Shown in pieces: positions 15,977 through 24,301 of a stretch of 64,000 nucleotides of DNA. The DNA comes from SVFI01 sp045546735 (GTDB lineage Bacteria > Bacillota > Clostridia > Lachnospirales > Lachnospiraceae). Location of the stretch: NCBI GenBank assembly GCA_045546735.1, contig JAZQDJ010000120.1, forward strand, positions 1 to 64,000. The letters are read 5' to 3'. Position numbers and translations under genes: made by a program. The number at the start of each line of letters is the position of its first letter. Within the stretch, counting starts at the first letter, position 1. The notes under the pieces were generated by a model. The model saw nothing but the letters and a program-made list of their open reading frames with translations. It was not told the DNA's origin and ran no database searches.

Positions 15977-17314
15977 ATGCAGTGGAAATTTTTTGACCGG
16001 ATAGCTAAGCAGATAGTTTCGTGTTCTGTTATGACGAAGTTTTTATCGGAAAAAGTAAAAAAGGAATTGAGACTGCTCTATCCGACAAAGGAGACAGAAC
16101 AAATATGTCGTGATTATTATCAGGAAAAGATAAGTCTTCTGCTGAAAATATGGTTTGCGGGAATTGGGGCTATTTTACTTATGCTGTTTGTGCAAAGGTC
16201 GGAATCGTTAATAGAGGAAGGTAATATTGTAAAAAGAAATATTGGCGTAGAAGAAGAAAAACCGGTTGTATTACAGGTTTTTGATGAGAACAATCGTAGG
16301 ACGGAAATAACCTATCATGTTGCACCGCGGACTTTTACACAAGAAGAAATAAAAAAACAGACGGAAAAGTTTTTGGAAGAGTATGAAAGTTTAATTCTCG
16401 GTGAAAATGAAAGTTTGCAGAAAGTACATAGTAATCTTCATTTGCAAAGTAATTACGATACGTATCCCATGGAATTTATTTGGGATAGTTCAGATTACAG
16501 ATTGCTGGGAGATGATGGGGAAGTTATGAATGAAAATCTTACAAAAGAGGAGGTTGTGCAATTATCTGTAGAAATTATATATGGAGAGGAAACATATGTG
16601 CATGTTTTTAATGTTCTGGTTATACCGCCTTACCTTTCTGATGCTGAGAAATGGCAGAAGGAAATTTTACAAGCACTTTCCGACGAAGATGAATTGCAAA
16701 AGTATGAGAAAACCTTAACTTTACCGGATGAAATAGAAGGAAAAAATGTACGTTTTGAGGAAAAAAAAGATAATTCAGTGATATTGCTTTTCGTGTTTTT
16801 ATTTTTAGTAAGCTTTATTTTATATTTTGCAAAAGATAAGGATTTGGAGAAGGAATTGGAGCTTCGAAAAAAGAGAATGAGTATGAAATATCCGGAATTT
16901 GTAAGTAAATTTCAGTTATTACTCGGTACCGGAATGACGGTGAAAAATATTTTTATCCGGTTAAGTGAGGATGCTTCATTGGGAAAAGAATTGATGGAAG
17001 AGACCGAGCTTTTAAATCGGGATATGAAAAACGGAATATCTGTCAGAGAGGCACTGGACCGTTTCGGAAGGCGGACTGCGAATCCGCTTTATATAAAGTT
17101 TTCTGCTTTATTGATTCAAAATCTGAAAAAGGGAACAGATGACTTGACGGAGCAATTGTCAAAAGAATCGAGGGAAGCGTTTCTTCTTCGAAAAACAAAC
17201 GCGCGCCGACTTGGGGAAGAAGCCGGAACAAAACTTTTAGGACCGATGATACTGATGCTTGGTGTTGTAATGGCAGTACTTATGATACCTGCATTTTTAT
17301 CATTTCAATTTTAG
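15977..17314 (+). CDS. tadC: TadC-like pilus platform membrane protein with extra extracytoplasmic domain
   Basis: The 445-residue protein starts at ATG 15977 (GAGGTG five bases earlier). One membrane helix lies at about 50-68 (IWFAGIGAILLMLFVQ). A soluble domain of about 200 residues follows, then a second helix near residue 270 (VILLFVFLFLVSFILYFA). The F domain then reads YPEFVSKFQLLLGTGMTVKNIF, and a final helix lies at the C-terminus. The long soluble domain between the first two helices is larger than in Proteobacterial TadC and would face outward if both helices span the membrane. Gram-positive Tad loci lack an outer membrane secretin, so an added outside domain could contact cell wall or pilin; that is inference. 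Confidence 0.85.
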   Translation: MQWKFFDRIAKQIVSCSVMTKFLSEKVKKELRLLYPTKETEQICRDYYQEKISLLLKIWFAGIGAILLMLFVQRSESLIEEGNIVKRNIGVEEEKPVVLQVFDENNRRTEITYHVAPRTFTQEEIKKQTEKFLEEYESLILGENESLQKVHSNLHLQSNYDTYPMEFIWDSSDYRLLGDDGEVMNENLTKEEVVQLSVEIIYGEETYVHVFNVLVIPPYLSDAEKWQKEILQALSDEDELQKYEKTLTLPDEIEGKNVRFEEKKDNSVILLFVFLFLVSFILYFAKDKDLEKELELRKKRMSMKYPEFVSKFQLLLGTGMTVKNIFIRLSEDASLGKELMEETELLNRDMKNGISVREALDRFGRRTANPLYIKFSALLIQNLKKGTDDLTEQLSKESREAFLLRKTNARRLGEEAGTKLLGPMILMLGVVMAVLMIPAFLSFQF

Positions 17315-17330
17315 GGAAAGGAGGCTTCAT

Positions 17331-17498
17331 ATGAGTATTTTCAGAGAAATATGGATGGATGAAGAAGGAATCGGAACCGTGGAAATTATTTTGATTCTGG
17401 TTGTGCTGATTGGATTAGTTCTTATTTTCAAAAAACAATTAACGGCTTTAATGAATGATATTTTCAGGACGATTACTTCGGAAACAAAAAAGGTATAG
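17331..17498 (+). CDS. flp: Flp1-type IVb major pilin (55 residues)
   Basis: A short gene from ATG 17331 to TAG 17498, with AAAGGAGG eight bases upstream. The peptide begins MSIFREIWMDEEGIGTVE and continues with the hydrophobic helix IILILVVLIGLVLIF. This is the Flp architecture: a charged leader, cleavage expected after Gly in DEEG, mature N-terminus IGTVE with Glu at +5, and one hydrophobic helix. It sits exactly between tadC and the DUF5702 gene, as expected for the pilin substrate of the two A24 peptidases in the cluster. The tail (KKQLTALMNDIFRTITSETKKV, split by the helix end) is short, so the mature pilin is about 45 residues. Confidence 0.9.
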   Translation: MSIFREIWMDEEGIGTVEIILILVVLIGLVLIFKKQLTALMNDIFRTITSETKKV

Positions 17499-17513
17499 GA
17501 AGTGGGAGGTTGT

Positions 17514-18968
17514 ATGAAAAAGGGTTCTATTACGATTTATATGAGTATGATTTTAGCGGTTTTACTTTCTCTTTTTATGGTGGTAATAGAAGGAGCCAGA
17601 AGCAGGGCAATCAGTCTGCGCGCAGATTGTGCGTTTGATTTATCGGTATATTCTGTATTTGCAGAATATAACAGACAACTTTATAAGGAGTATGGGCTCT
17701 TTTTTATCGACACCTCATATGGAGAAACTACGGCGTCACCGGAACGAGTGAAGAGACATCTGGCTTATTACATGAAAGAAAATTTGGACGAAGATACCGG
17801 GGGATGGAGATTATTTAATTACACAAAATGTTTTCCGGAGCAGACGGAAATTACAGGCTGCAGGTATGCAACAGACGGGAAAGGACAGGTTTTTGAGAAG
17901 CAGGCGATAGAATATGTGAAACATAAATATGGTATTTCCTATATGGAACGAATAAAAAAGGAATTGGAACAGGCAAAAGAACAAAATATTTTTCATCGAG
18001 ATTTTTCAGCAGAAAGAGAAGCAAATCATCGGGAAATAGAAAAAGCAGAGAGAGAAGGTGTTGAAACAGGAGAGCTTGATGAAAACGGTGAACCGATACG
18101 AAAGCCGGTAGATGTTGATAATCCGGCAGATACTATGAATCAGACCAGAGCAAAAGGAATTCTTGTTTTTGTGACGGACAGTGAGGATGAAATTTCTGTT
18201 CAAAGTGTTGATTTAAAGGACACGGTATCTTATGAAAAACCGAAAACAAAAGGATACGGTGAATGTGAAAAAGCAGATGTATCTTCCGTAGAGAGATTAT
18301 GGTTTGATGCGTTTGTTTTGGATAAATGCGGAACCTATATATCACCGAAGAAAAACGGTCAATTACAATACCAGGCAGAATATGTTCTTGCCGGAAAAGA
18401 ATGTGATATGGATAATCTGAAAGTTGTTGTACAAAGGCTTTTAATGTTCCGGGAAGTCAGCAATTGTATTTATCTTTTTTCTGATGCAGCTAAAGTAGGT
18501 GAAGCAACTGCATTGGCAACAAGTATTTGCAGTGCAGCGGGAGCAATGGCATTGATGGAACCGGTAAAATGGACTCTTTTGTTTGCATGGGCATATGCAG
18601 AAGCCATTTATGATGTAAAACAACTTCTTGCCGGAGGAAGCGTTCCGGTGATAAAAACGGCAAAAACATGGTATTACAGTCTTTCGGGAATGCTTGGGGC
18701 GGAAGCGGAAAAAGTAAGTAAAGAGACGGCAGTTTCTGTAAAGGAGGGGCTGTCTTACGAGGAGTATTTGCGTTTGTTTCTTGCGACAGAAAACAGAGAG
18801 AAAAAGGTATATCGGATGATGGATATAGCACAGATGGATGTCAGAAAAAATTCCGGATTTCAAGAGTTTCATTTGAGTAATTGTGTAGATTTGCTTGTAA
18901 TGGAGGCTGTTGTAGGAAGTAAATATGGTTATTACAAAGAATTAAAGAGGCAATACAGTTATACATAG
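17514..18968 (+). CDS. DUF5702-family Tad-locus membrane-anchored protein
   Basis: The 484-residue protein starts at ATG 17514 behind GGGAGG; an in-frame GTG at 17502 overlaps the site and is less likely. It begins MKKGSITIYMSMILAVLLSLFMV, a TadE/TadG-like N-terminal helix preceded by Lys-Gly. A large extracellular part follows, with the pattern EGARSRAISLRADCAFDLSVYSVFAEYN. I assign it from memory to the DUF5702 family found in Clostridial Tad loci, where it occupies the position of TadG. It may form part of the pilus base or a minor pilin. A second hydrophobic stretch lies at about 345-375. Confidence 0.75.
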   Translation: MKKGSITIYMSMILAVLLSLFMVVIEGARSRAISLRADCAFDLSVYSVFAEYNRQLYKEYGLFFIDTSYGETTASPERVKRHLAYYMKENLDEDTGGWRLFNYTKCFPEQTEITGCRYATDGKGQVFEKQAIEYVKHKYGISYMERIKKELEQAKEQNIFHRDFSAEREANHREIEKAEREGVETGELDENGEPIRKPVDVDNPADTMNQTRAKGILVFVTDSEDEISVQSVDLKDTVSYEKPKTKGYGECEKADVSSVERLWFDAFVLDKCGTYISPKKNGQLQYQAEYVLAGKECDMDNLKVVVQRLLMFREVSNCIYLFSDAAKVGEATALATSICSAAGAMALMEPVKWTLLFAWAYAEAIYDVKQLLAGGSVPVIKTAKTWYYSLSGMLGAEAEKVSKETAVSVKEGLSYEEYLRLFLATENREKKVYRMMDIAQMDVRKNSGFQEFHLSNCVDLLVMEAVVGSKYGYYKELKRQYSYT

Positions 18969-18985
18969 AAAAGAGGTGAGAGGAG

Positions 18986-19798
18986 ATGTTCTCCCAAAAA
19001 AAATTAAGAAAGAACGGAGGTATTTTTCGGCCAATCGGAGTAACAGAGTTTTATAAAAAGTTCCGGACAAAATTTTTTTCCCTCAGAAAGTTGATATGTT
19101 TTAGAATGTGCATAACTTGGGAGGGCATCGCCTGTCCCCTTTTTTCTAAGAAAGGAAGTATGACGGTAGAAGCAGCCCTTATCTTACCGCTCTTCCTTCT
19201 TGCTTCCCTGACGATGTTGTCTTTTATTGATTTGATGAAAATGACCATAGAACAGCAAATGCGGCAGCAGGAATTTTTGCGCCAGGGAGCCGTGTATGCA
19301 AACCTCCTAGGGACGACAACGCAAGGAAGAGAAGGGGACTATATAAAAATTGATTATGTTCAGGCAATAAAATTACCGGTTGGTGGATTCGGATACGAAA
19401 AGGTCATGGTGCGATATAAGGGACTTATACATATTTTTAACGGATATGACGACAGTCGAGGAGACTGTGTCGGGGAACAACAAGAGTATGTATATGTGAC
19501 GAAAAGAGGAGAAGTTTATCATAAAAAAAGATCTTGCGCTGCTTTGAATGTGGATATTAAAAAGATATCCGGGCAACAAGTAAAAAAAGAGAGGAATATA
19601 GACAGAAAGATATATAGGGCATGTGAACACTGTATGCAGGGATATAAGGAGCAGGAACTTAGGGGAAAAACTTTGTTTGTTACAGATTATGGCGTAAAAT
19701 ATCATATTCTTATAAATTGTCCGGATTTAACGCGCAATATAAAAGTAATAAAAATAGAAGAAACAGGTGGTAAAAGAGCATGCAAATTATGCGGATAA
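18986..19798 (+). CDS. TadE-like pseudopilin with C-terminal paired Cys motifs
   Basis: 270 residues. After an unusual basic leader of about 55 residues comes KKGSMTVEAALILPLFLLA, the TadE/TadG signature (T-V-E-A-A before a hydrophobic helix). The C-terminal 100 residues carry the same pattern twice: T-x-x-G-x-x-Y-H-x4-C-x2-L, about 30 residues, then R-x-C-x2-C (VTKRGEVYHKKRSC to CEHC, then VTDYGVKYHILINC to CKLC). These resemble small Cys/His modules at the ends of many secreted bacterial proteins and could bind metal or form disulfides. The start at 18986 follows AGAGGTGAGAGGAG. ATG 19107 or 19159 are alternatives giving a conventional short leader. Confidence 0.75.
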   Translation: MFSQKKLRKNGGIFRPIGVTEFYKKFRTKFFSLRKLICFRMCITWEGIACPLFSKKGSMTVEAALILPLFLLASLTMLSFIDLMKMTIEQQMRQQEFLRQGAVYANLLGTTTQGREGDYIKIDYVQAIKLPVGGFGYEKVMVRYKGLIHIFNGYDDSRGDCVGEQQEYVYVTKRGEVYHKKRSCAALNVDIKKISGQQVKKERNIDRKIYRACEHCMQGYKEQELRGKTLFVTDYGVKYHILINCPDLTRNIKVIKIEETGGKRACKLCG

Positions 19799-19810
19799 GG
19801 AGGATAAAAA

Positions 19811-20236
19811 GTGTGGAAAGATATTTTTGTGTGGATATTTCTTTTATTTCATACGATTACGGATTTAAAAAGCCGAAAAATTAATATTGTTGTTTGTTTG
19901 ATATTTGCAAGTGTGGGATTGATATTATTTGCGTTTGGCAGTGAAAAAGATTGGCTTTCTATGTTTGGCGGGATTCTGACAGGATGCTATCTTCTGTTTT
20001 TTTCTTTTATTACAAAAGAAGCAGTCGGTTTCGGAGACGGATGCGTAGTAATGGCTCTCGGAATTTGGCTTGGAGGAGGAAAGACTCTGCTTATTCTTAT
20101 GGGAGGGTTTGTTTTAACAGCATTATTTGGGGTAGTGAGAGTATGCATGAAGAAGGCAACAGGAAAGAGTGAACTGGCATTTATCCCCTTTTTTACACTT
20201 TCTTACAGTACCTTTTATATAGGAGGATTATTGTGA
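19811..20236 (+). CDS. A24 prepilin peptidase of the Tad/Flp pilus (second copy)
   Basis: This 141-residue polytopic protein starts at GTG 19811 behind AAGGAGGAT. Active-site aspartates are D18 in TITDLKSRKIN and D76 in GFGDG, the latter replacing the more usual GxGD-x-K context. At least four hydrophobic segments are visible. It lies between two TadE-like genes and overlaps the next start (GTGA). Having two A24 enzymes in one Tad operon suggests dedicated processing of different prepilins, one at the Flp side and one at the TadE side; this is inference. The two copies are clearly divergent from each other. Confidence 0.88.
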   Translation: MWKDIFVWIFLLFHTITDLKSRKINIVVCLIFASVGLILFAFGSEKDWLSMFGGILTGCYLLFFSFITKEAVGFGDGCVVMALGIWLGGGKTLLILMGGFVLTALFGVVRVCMKKATGKSELAFIPFFTLSYSTFYIGGLL

Positions 20237-20640
20237 GGAAAAAAGGAAGTTTTACAATAGAGGCGGCGCTTTTAATGCCTTTTTTGCTCTTTGTTATATT
20301 GACTCTAATGCAGATCAGTTTCTTTTTGTATAACAGGGAGGCGGTAACGGTGATTGCATCGCAGGCAGCTCTGAAAGGTGTGCAAATGGAAAAAGAAGGA
20401 AAGAATCTTATTTATGAAGAATTACAAGCTTTTGTGAAAAAGGAAACCGGTGAAAAACTTATATTTACAGATAAAGTAACATGGGATATTTCAATATCTC
20501 TTACGAAAGTAAAAGTAAAAATTTTTATATCGCAAAATACATTATTTAAAAAATTGAGTTTTGAGACAAAAAAAGAAATGAGTCGGATGAATCCGGCTTC
20601 TTTGCTATGGGAGGCGGAACGATGGCAGAATATAAAATAG
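20233..20640 (+). CDS. tadE: TadE-like minor pilin/pseudopilin
   Basis: This 135-residue protein starts at a GTG that overlaps the previous stop (GTGA). It begins RKKGSFTIEAALLMPFLLFVIL, the TadE signature with mature N-terminus after Gly-Ser and Glu at the conserved position, followed by one hydrophobic helix. The rest is a small soluble domain alternating strands and helices. TadE-like proteins are processed by the A24 peptidase and join the pilus as minor subunits. The short length is typical. The last codons overlap the start of the DUF6382 gene. Confidence 0.85.
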   Translation: MRKKGSFTIEAALLMPFLLFVILTLMQISFFLYNREAVTVIASQAALKGVQMEKEGKNLIYEELQAFVKKETGEKLIFTDKVTWDISISLTKVKVKIFISQNTLFKKLSFETKKEMSRMNPASLLWEAERWQNIK

Positions 20641-21413
20641 AGACAGAGAAAAACTATATGATTTTGGAGGCTCAGAAATCAGAGCAGTTCTTCTCGGCTC
20701 AAATGCTGTTTGAGAACAAAGTTCCCGGTATTATTTCTATTGAGAGTCGTTGTTTTAACGGTGAAAATAAATATTTCTATGATATTACGGGAAAGCACTC
20801 CTTAAATGAATCTATAAAAAAGCAGTTGTTAGGAGAACGGGAAATTCGGAAATTATTACAAAGTTTATATAGTGTAGTGATAGAACTACATAATTATTTT
20901 TTAAATCCGGGCGGTTTATTGATGGATGCGGAGTACATATTCAGAGATGAAAAGGACTTCTTTTTTTGTTACTATCCGCTGCAAGAAAATGTTTTGACAG
21001 AAGAAAAGTTGAAAATACTAGCAGAGCAATTATTAGAATTATCGGACAATGAAGATGAGGATACGATAGAATTGATTTATAGTTTTTATAAGACAGTGAT
21101 GGAATCAGAGAAAGGTATTGTACGGATTTTAGAAGAAGTATTAATACAGGAACAGGAAATAGAGGAAGATATTATACCGATAATAGAGATGGAAGAAGTG
21201 ATTCCGGACAAGGTAACTGAAAATAAATTTTATAAAGATATAAGTACCGTAATATGTTTTTCTGTTTCATTTTTAGTTAGCCTGTGCTACCTATTAATAC
21301 ATATATTTCCGCATGCACCGAAAGAATTGATAGATATAATAATGTGCGTGTTTGCATTCATAAGTCTCCCCGGAATTGCCTTGGGCTTTGTTGACATCGG
21401 AAGAAAGAAATGA
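20622..21413 (+). CDS. DUF6382-type protein without FHA domain
   Basis: The 263-residue protein starts at ATG 20622, preceded by GGGAGGCGG, and overlaps the tadE-like gene by 19 bases. The first 170 residues match my memory of the DUF6382 family (YMILEAQ, YDITGKHSLNE, LLMDAEYIF, FCYYPLQ). Many relatives carry a C-terminal FHA phosphopeptide-binding domain. Here the protein instead ends in two hydrophobic segments (about 208-228 and 238-256), so it is probably membrane-attached with its N-terminal domain inside the cell. It is the last gene of the Tad operon. A regulatory or scaffold role is likely but unproven. Confidence 0.75.
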   Translation: MAEYKIETEKNYMILEAQKSEQFFSAQMLFENKVPGIISIESRCFNGENKYFYDITGKHSLNESIKKQLLGEREIRKLLQSLYSVVIELHNYFLNPGGLLMDAEYIFRDEKDFFFCYYPLQENVLTEEKLKILAEQLLELSDNEDEDTIELIYSFYKTVMESEKGIVRILEEVLIQEQEIEEDIIPIIEMEEVIPDKVTENKFYKDISTVICFSVSFLVSLCYLLIHIFPHAPKELIDIIMCVFAFISLPGIALGFVDIGRKK

Positions 21414-21414
21414 T

Positions 21415-21438
21415 ACCCTTTTTTATAAAGAAAAGGGT
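21415..21438 (+). promoter_or_regulatory. Hairpin covering the rhomboid gene ribosome binding site
   Basis: ACCCTTTT (21415-21422) pairs perfectly with AAAAGGGT (21431-21438). The right arm contains the AAGGGTG ribosome binding site of the gene starting at 21444. This could limit translation unless opened by upstream ribosomes finishing at 21413. It might alternatively act as a weak terminator, although no T run follows. Confidence 0.4.
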
Positions 21439-21443
21439 GTATT

Positions 21444-22460
21444 ATGAAGTTAAAAATAGAGAAATATTTGGAGCATAGCGGTTTTCAAAAATTGCCGATC
21501 GATGTTCCGCAGTTAAGTGTATATTTTACAATTGAAAAGAGTTATTTTAATGTTATTGTTTTAGTAGTCCCGACGCAAGAGCCGGTAGAGATGAGAAAGA
21601 TGCTGGATGAATTTCTTGAGAGCGCCGAGTGGAAGGCTCCAAACGGTGAAAGTATTGATATTCATGCGCTTTCCGTGATTTTTTCATCTGATGTGTCGGC
21701 GGCAAAAGAAATCGGAAAAAATCAAAGTTTTTGTTGGTACGTGGATACACAGACAGGTTGTCTTGTAATAGATGAGGGAAAATGTGAAGATTTTTACGGA
21801 ATGAAATCGGTTTTTGAAAAAGTTTTGGCAGAACCGATGATTACGGAACCGGAAGTTACTTGTGAAGAGTCGGAAAAGAAATTTACTCCTTATGTAAATA
21901 TAGGGTTACTTGTTGCTAACTTTTTAATGTTTATTTTATGTGTATTTAATCCGGACTTTTTCTACGGAAAAGGTTCCTTCGATCTTGTTTACATGATCAA
22001 TGAAAATCAGTGGTATCGATTTATAACATGCATGTTTTTACATGGAGACGTTTATCATTTGTCGAGTAATATGATTTATCTGTATACGCTCGGTGATATG
22101 GTAGAAAAAGATTTGGGACATATAAAATATTTCTTGCTTTATATGCTGAGCGGAATTGCAGGCGGCGCAGCTTCCATGGCTTTTTCCATATGGACCAAAG
22201 ATTTTACGCCGGCGGTCGGTGCCAGCGGTGCGATTTTCGGTATTACAGGAGCTTTGCTTTGGATTATTATCCGAAACAAAGGCGGAGATAAAAAATTGAC
22301 AGTACTGAAAATGATTTTTTTAATTGTCTATTCGTTGTATAATGGTTTTGTCAGTACGAATATTGACAATGCAGCACATGTCGGAGGTTTGATTGGAGGA
22401 TTTGTGCTTGCTATCATCTTATATCGTAAAAAGAGTAAAGAAAGAGGAAAGATGGAATGA
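21444..22460 (+). CDS. Rhomboid-family intramembrane serine protease
   Basis: This 338-residue protein has an N-terminal soluble domain (1-140) of unknown type and a six-or-more-helix rhomboid core. The catalytic serine S261 is in GASGAIFG and the catalytic histidine H312 is in AAHVGG. H205 and N209 (HLSSNM) supply the oxyanion side. Rhomboids cut transmembrane helices of substrate proteins. The gene follows the Tad operon closely, so pilus or surface proteins are possible substrates, but nothing in the sequence proves it. The following gene overlaps it (ATGA), which suggests co-transcription. Confidence 0.92.
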   Translation: MKLKIEKYLEHSGFQKLPIDVPQLSVYFTIEKSYFNVIVLVVPTQEPVEMRKMLDEFLESAEWKAPNGESIDIHALSVIFSSDVSAAKEIGKNQSFCWYVDTQTGCLVIDEGKCEDFYGMKSVFEKVLAEPMITEPEVTCEESEKKFTPYVNIGLLVANFLMFILCVFNPDFFYGKGSFDLVYMINENQWYRFITCMFLHGDVYHLSSNMIYLYTLGDMVEKDLGHIKYFLLYMLSGIAGGAASMAFSIWTKDFTPAVGASGAIFGITGALLWIIIRNKGGDKKLTVLKMIFLIVYSLYNGFVSTNIDNAAHVGGLIGGFVLAIILYRKKSKERGKME

Positions 22461-23452
22461 AGGTAAATATTTATTACGGAGGCCGTGGTCTTGTAGACGA
22501 TCCTACAATCTTTGTCATCGACAAGATGCAAGCTGTGCTTGAAGAACTGAATGTCACAGTAGAGAGATTTAATCTTTATGAGATTAAAAATGCGTTGACA
22601 ACGCTTCCGCAGACATTAAAATCTGTAGATGGTGTTATTCTTGCGACGACGGTGGAATGGTATGGAATCGGTGGGTTTATGCAGACGTTTCTGGATGCCA
22701 TTTGGTTGTATGGGGATAAAGAGCAGATTAAAAAGTTATATATGATGCCTGTCGTTATGAGCACAACTCTCGGGGAGAAAGAAGCCATGGTAAATCTTTC
22801 TTTGGCGTGGGAAATTCTCGGCGGTCCATGGTGCAACGGTGTTTGCGGATACATCAAAGATACGGCAATTTTAGAGAATAACAAGGATTATCAGCATCAT
22901 ATTGAGAAAAAGGCAGAGAATTTCTATCGTTCCATCCATCAGAAGCTGAAAAATCTTCCGGCAAGTAATCCGGAAGCATATCATGCGATTGCAGTTCATA
23001 AAGCGATGGATTTGACACCGCAAGAGACAGAACAGCTTTCCCAGTATGCTTCGGATGAGGTGTATGTACAGAAACAGAAGGAAGATATCCAGGAGCTGGC
23101 AACTTATTTTAAAGGTATGCTCAGCAGTTCACATGAAAAAGAAACAAGCGGATATCAGTATCAATTCGAAAGAAAGTTTCGTCCACAGCCCGGTTGTAAA
23201 ACAGTTTATTGCATTAAACTGGAAGGGAAATCCGATATACTGCAACTGCAGGTAGATCAGAACAGTCTTGTGTGTGCACCGGAAGAGACAAAAAGAACAG
23301 ATATCGAGATGACAATGACAGAAGAAGTATTGAAGGAAATTGTTGAGGGCCGGGAGACTTTCCAAAAGGCGTTTATGACCGGAGATATGAAAATGAAGGG
23401 TGACTTTACAAAATTCCGGCTTCTTGATGAGTTGTTCCCGTTTGAAGAATAG
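22457..23452 (+). CDS. Flavodoxin-like NAD(P)H-dependent reductase fused to SCP2-type domain
   Basis: The 331-residue protein starts within the rhomboid stop (ATGA). Residues 1-165 resemble a flavodoxin/NADPH-dependent FMN reductase fold, with a first strand MKVNIYYGG, a loop VILATTVEWYGIGGFMQTFLD and VMSTTLGEKEA. Residues about 225-330 look like an SCP2 sterol-carrier domain (FQKAFMTGDMKMKGDFTKFRLL is the typical end, split around the Gly-Asp). SCP2 domains bind hydrophobic ligands, so the fusion may act on a lipid-like substrate. Function is otherwise unknown. It is soluble, with no signal peptide. Confidence 0.8.
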   Translation: MKVNIYYGGRGLVDDPTIFVIDKMQAVLEELNVTVERFNLYEIKNALTTLPQTLKSVDGVILATTVEWYGIGGFMQTFLDAIWLYGDKEQIKKLYMMPVVMSTTLGEKEAMVNLSLAWEILGGPWCNGVCGYIKDTAILENNKDYQHHIEKKAENFYRSIHQKLKNLPASNPEAYHAIAVHKAMDLTPQETEQLSQYASDEVYVQKQKEDIQELATYFKGMLSSSHEKETSGYQYQFERKFRPQPGCKTVYCIKLEGKSDILQLQVDQNSLVCAPEETKRTDIEMTMTEEVLKEIVEGRETFQKAFMTGDMKMKGDFTKFRLLDELFPFEE

Positions 23453-23475
23453 AAAATGTAAATAAGGAGATAAAC

Positions 23476-23883
23476 ATGAAAAAAGATGATTGTATTTTTT
23501 GTAAGATAGCAAACGGAGATATTCCGTCAAAAACATTATATGAAGATGAAGATTTCAGAGTCATTCTTGATTTAGGTCCGGCGACAAAAGGACATGCACT
23601 TATTTTGCCGAAAGAGCATTTTGCAAATCTTTATGAATTACCGGACGAAACAGCTGCTAAAGTTATGAAGCTTGCAAAAAAGATGGCCGCGCAGATGACA
23701 GAAAAGCTCGGATGTGACGGATTTAATCTCGTTCAGAATAATGGTGAAGTTGCAGGACAGACCGTTTTCCATTTCCATCTTCATTTGATTCCGCGTTATA
23801 AAAACGACGGGCAGAAGATTGGTTGGATTCCGGGAAGTCCGTCGCAGGAAGAGTTGGAAGAGATTAAAAATACGATTGTATAA
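23476..23883 (+). CDS. HIT-family nucleotide hydrolase
   Basis: This 135-residue protein has the histidine triad HFHLH at residues 99-103, followed by LIPRYKND. The N-terminal CIFCKIANGDIPS is typical of HinT-type enzymes, and its cysteines may bind zinc. HIT proteins hydrolyse nucleoside phosphoramidates or dinucleoside polyphosphates in the cytoplasm. ATG 23476 follows AAGGAG. It is separated by 23 bases from the SCP2 fusion gene and by 27 bases from the next regulator gene, so all may be one transcript. Confidence 0.93.
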   Translation: MKKDDCIFCKIANGDIPSKTLYEDEDFRVILDLGPATKGHALILPKEHFANLYELPDETAAKVMKLAKKMAAQMTEKLGCDGFNLVQNNGEVAGQTVFHFHLHLIPRYKNDGQKIGWIPGSPSQEELEEIKNTIV

Positions 23884-23910
23884 TACAAAGGGAGACAAAG
23901 GAGAACTATT

Positions 23911-24285
23911 ATGCAGGAATCAGGACAAAATTATTTAGAGACCATTTATTTATTGCAGAGAGAAAACGGACAGGTTCGTTCGATTGATGTAGCAAAAGCG
24001 TTATCTTTCTCTAAACCGAGTGTAAGCCGTGCGATGGGAAAATTAAAAGAAGCCGGCTATCTTGAAATACAGGACGGTGGTAAGTTGGTGCTTACCAAAG
24101 AGGGAAACAAAAAAGCAAAAAATCTTGTTGACCGTCAGGAAACAATAACACAGTTTTTGATGATGACAGCAGATGTTGATGTGGAAGTAGCAGAAGAAGA
24201 TGCAAAGAAAATGATGCATTTCTTAAGCGATAAGACATTTAAAGGCATTAAAAGTTTTATCAAACAGGTAGAAGAATTAAATTAG
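23911..24285 (+). CDS. DtxR/MntR-fold transcriptional regulator with altered metal ligands
   Basis: This 124-residue protein has a winged helix (residues 5-70: YLETIYLLQ, VRSIDVAKALSFSKPSVSRAMGKL, LVLTKEGN). A helical dimerisation part follows (VDRQETITQFLM, EDAKKMMHFLSDKTF), as in the DtxR/MntR family of metal-responsive repressors. Against DtxR/MntR the usual ligand His in the R-H-x-L helix is Gln here (VDRQE). The Glu of the WEH/IEHH motif is Met (KKMMHFLS), with only the following His kept. No C-terminal SH3-like domain is present. Metal sensing is therefore doubtful. No metal transporter gene is adjacent. ATG 23911 follows AAGGAG. Confidence 0.8.
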   Translation: MQESGQNYLETIYLLQRENGQVRSIDVAKALSFSKPSVSRAMGKLKEAGYLEIQDGGKLVLTKEGNKKAKNLVDRQETITQFLMMTADVDVEVAEEDAKKMMHFLSDKTFKGIKSFIKQVEELN

Positions 24286-24301
24286 GAATTGCAGAAATAA
24301 A

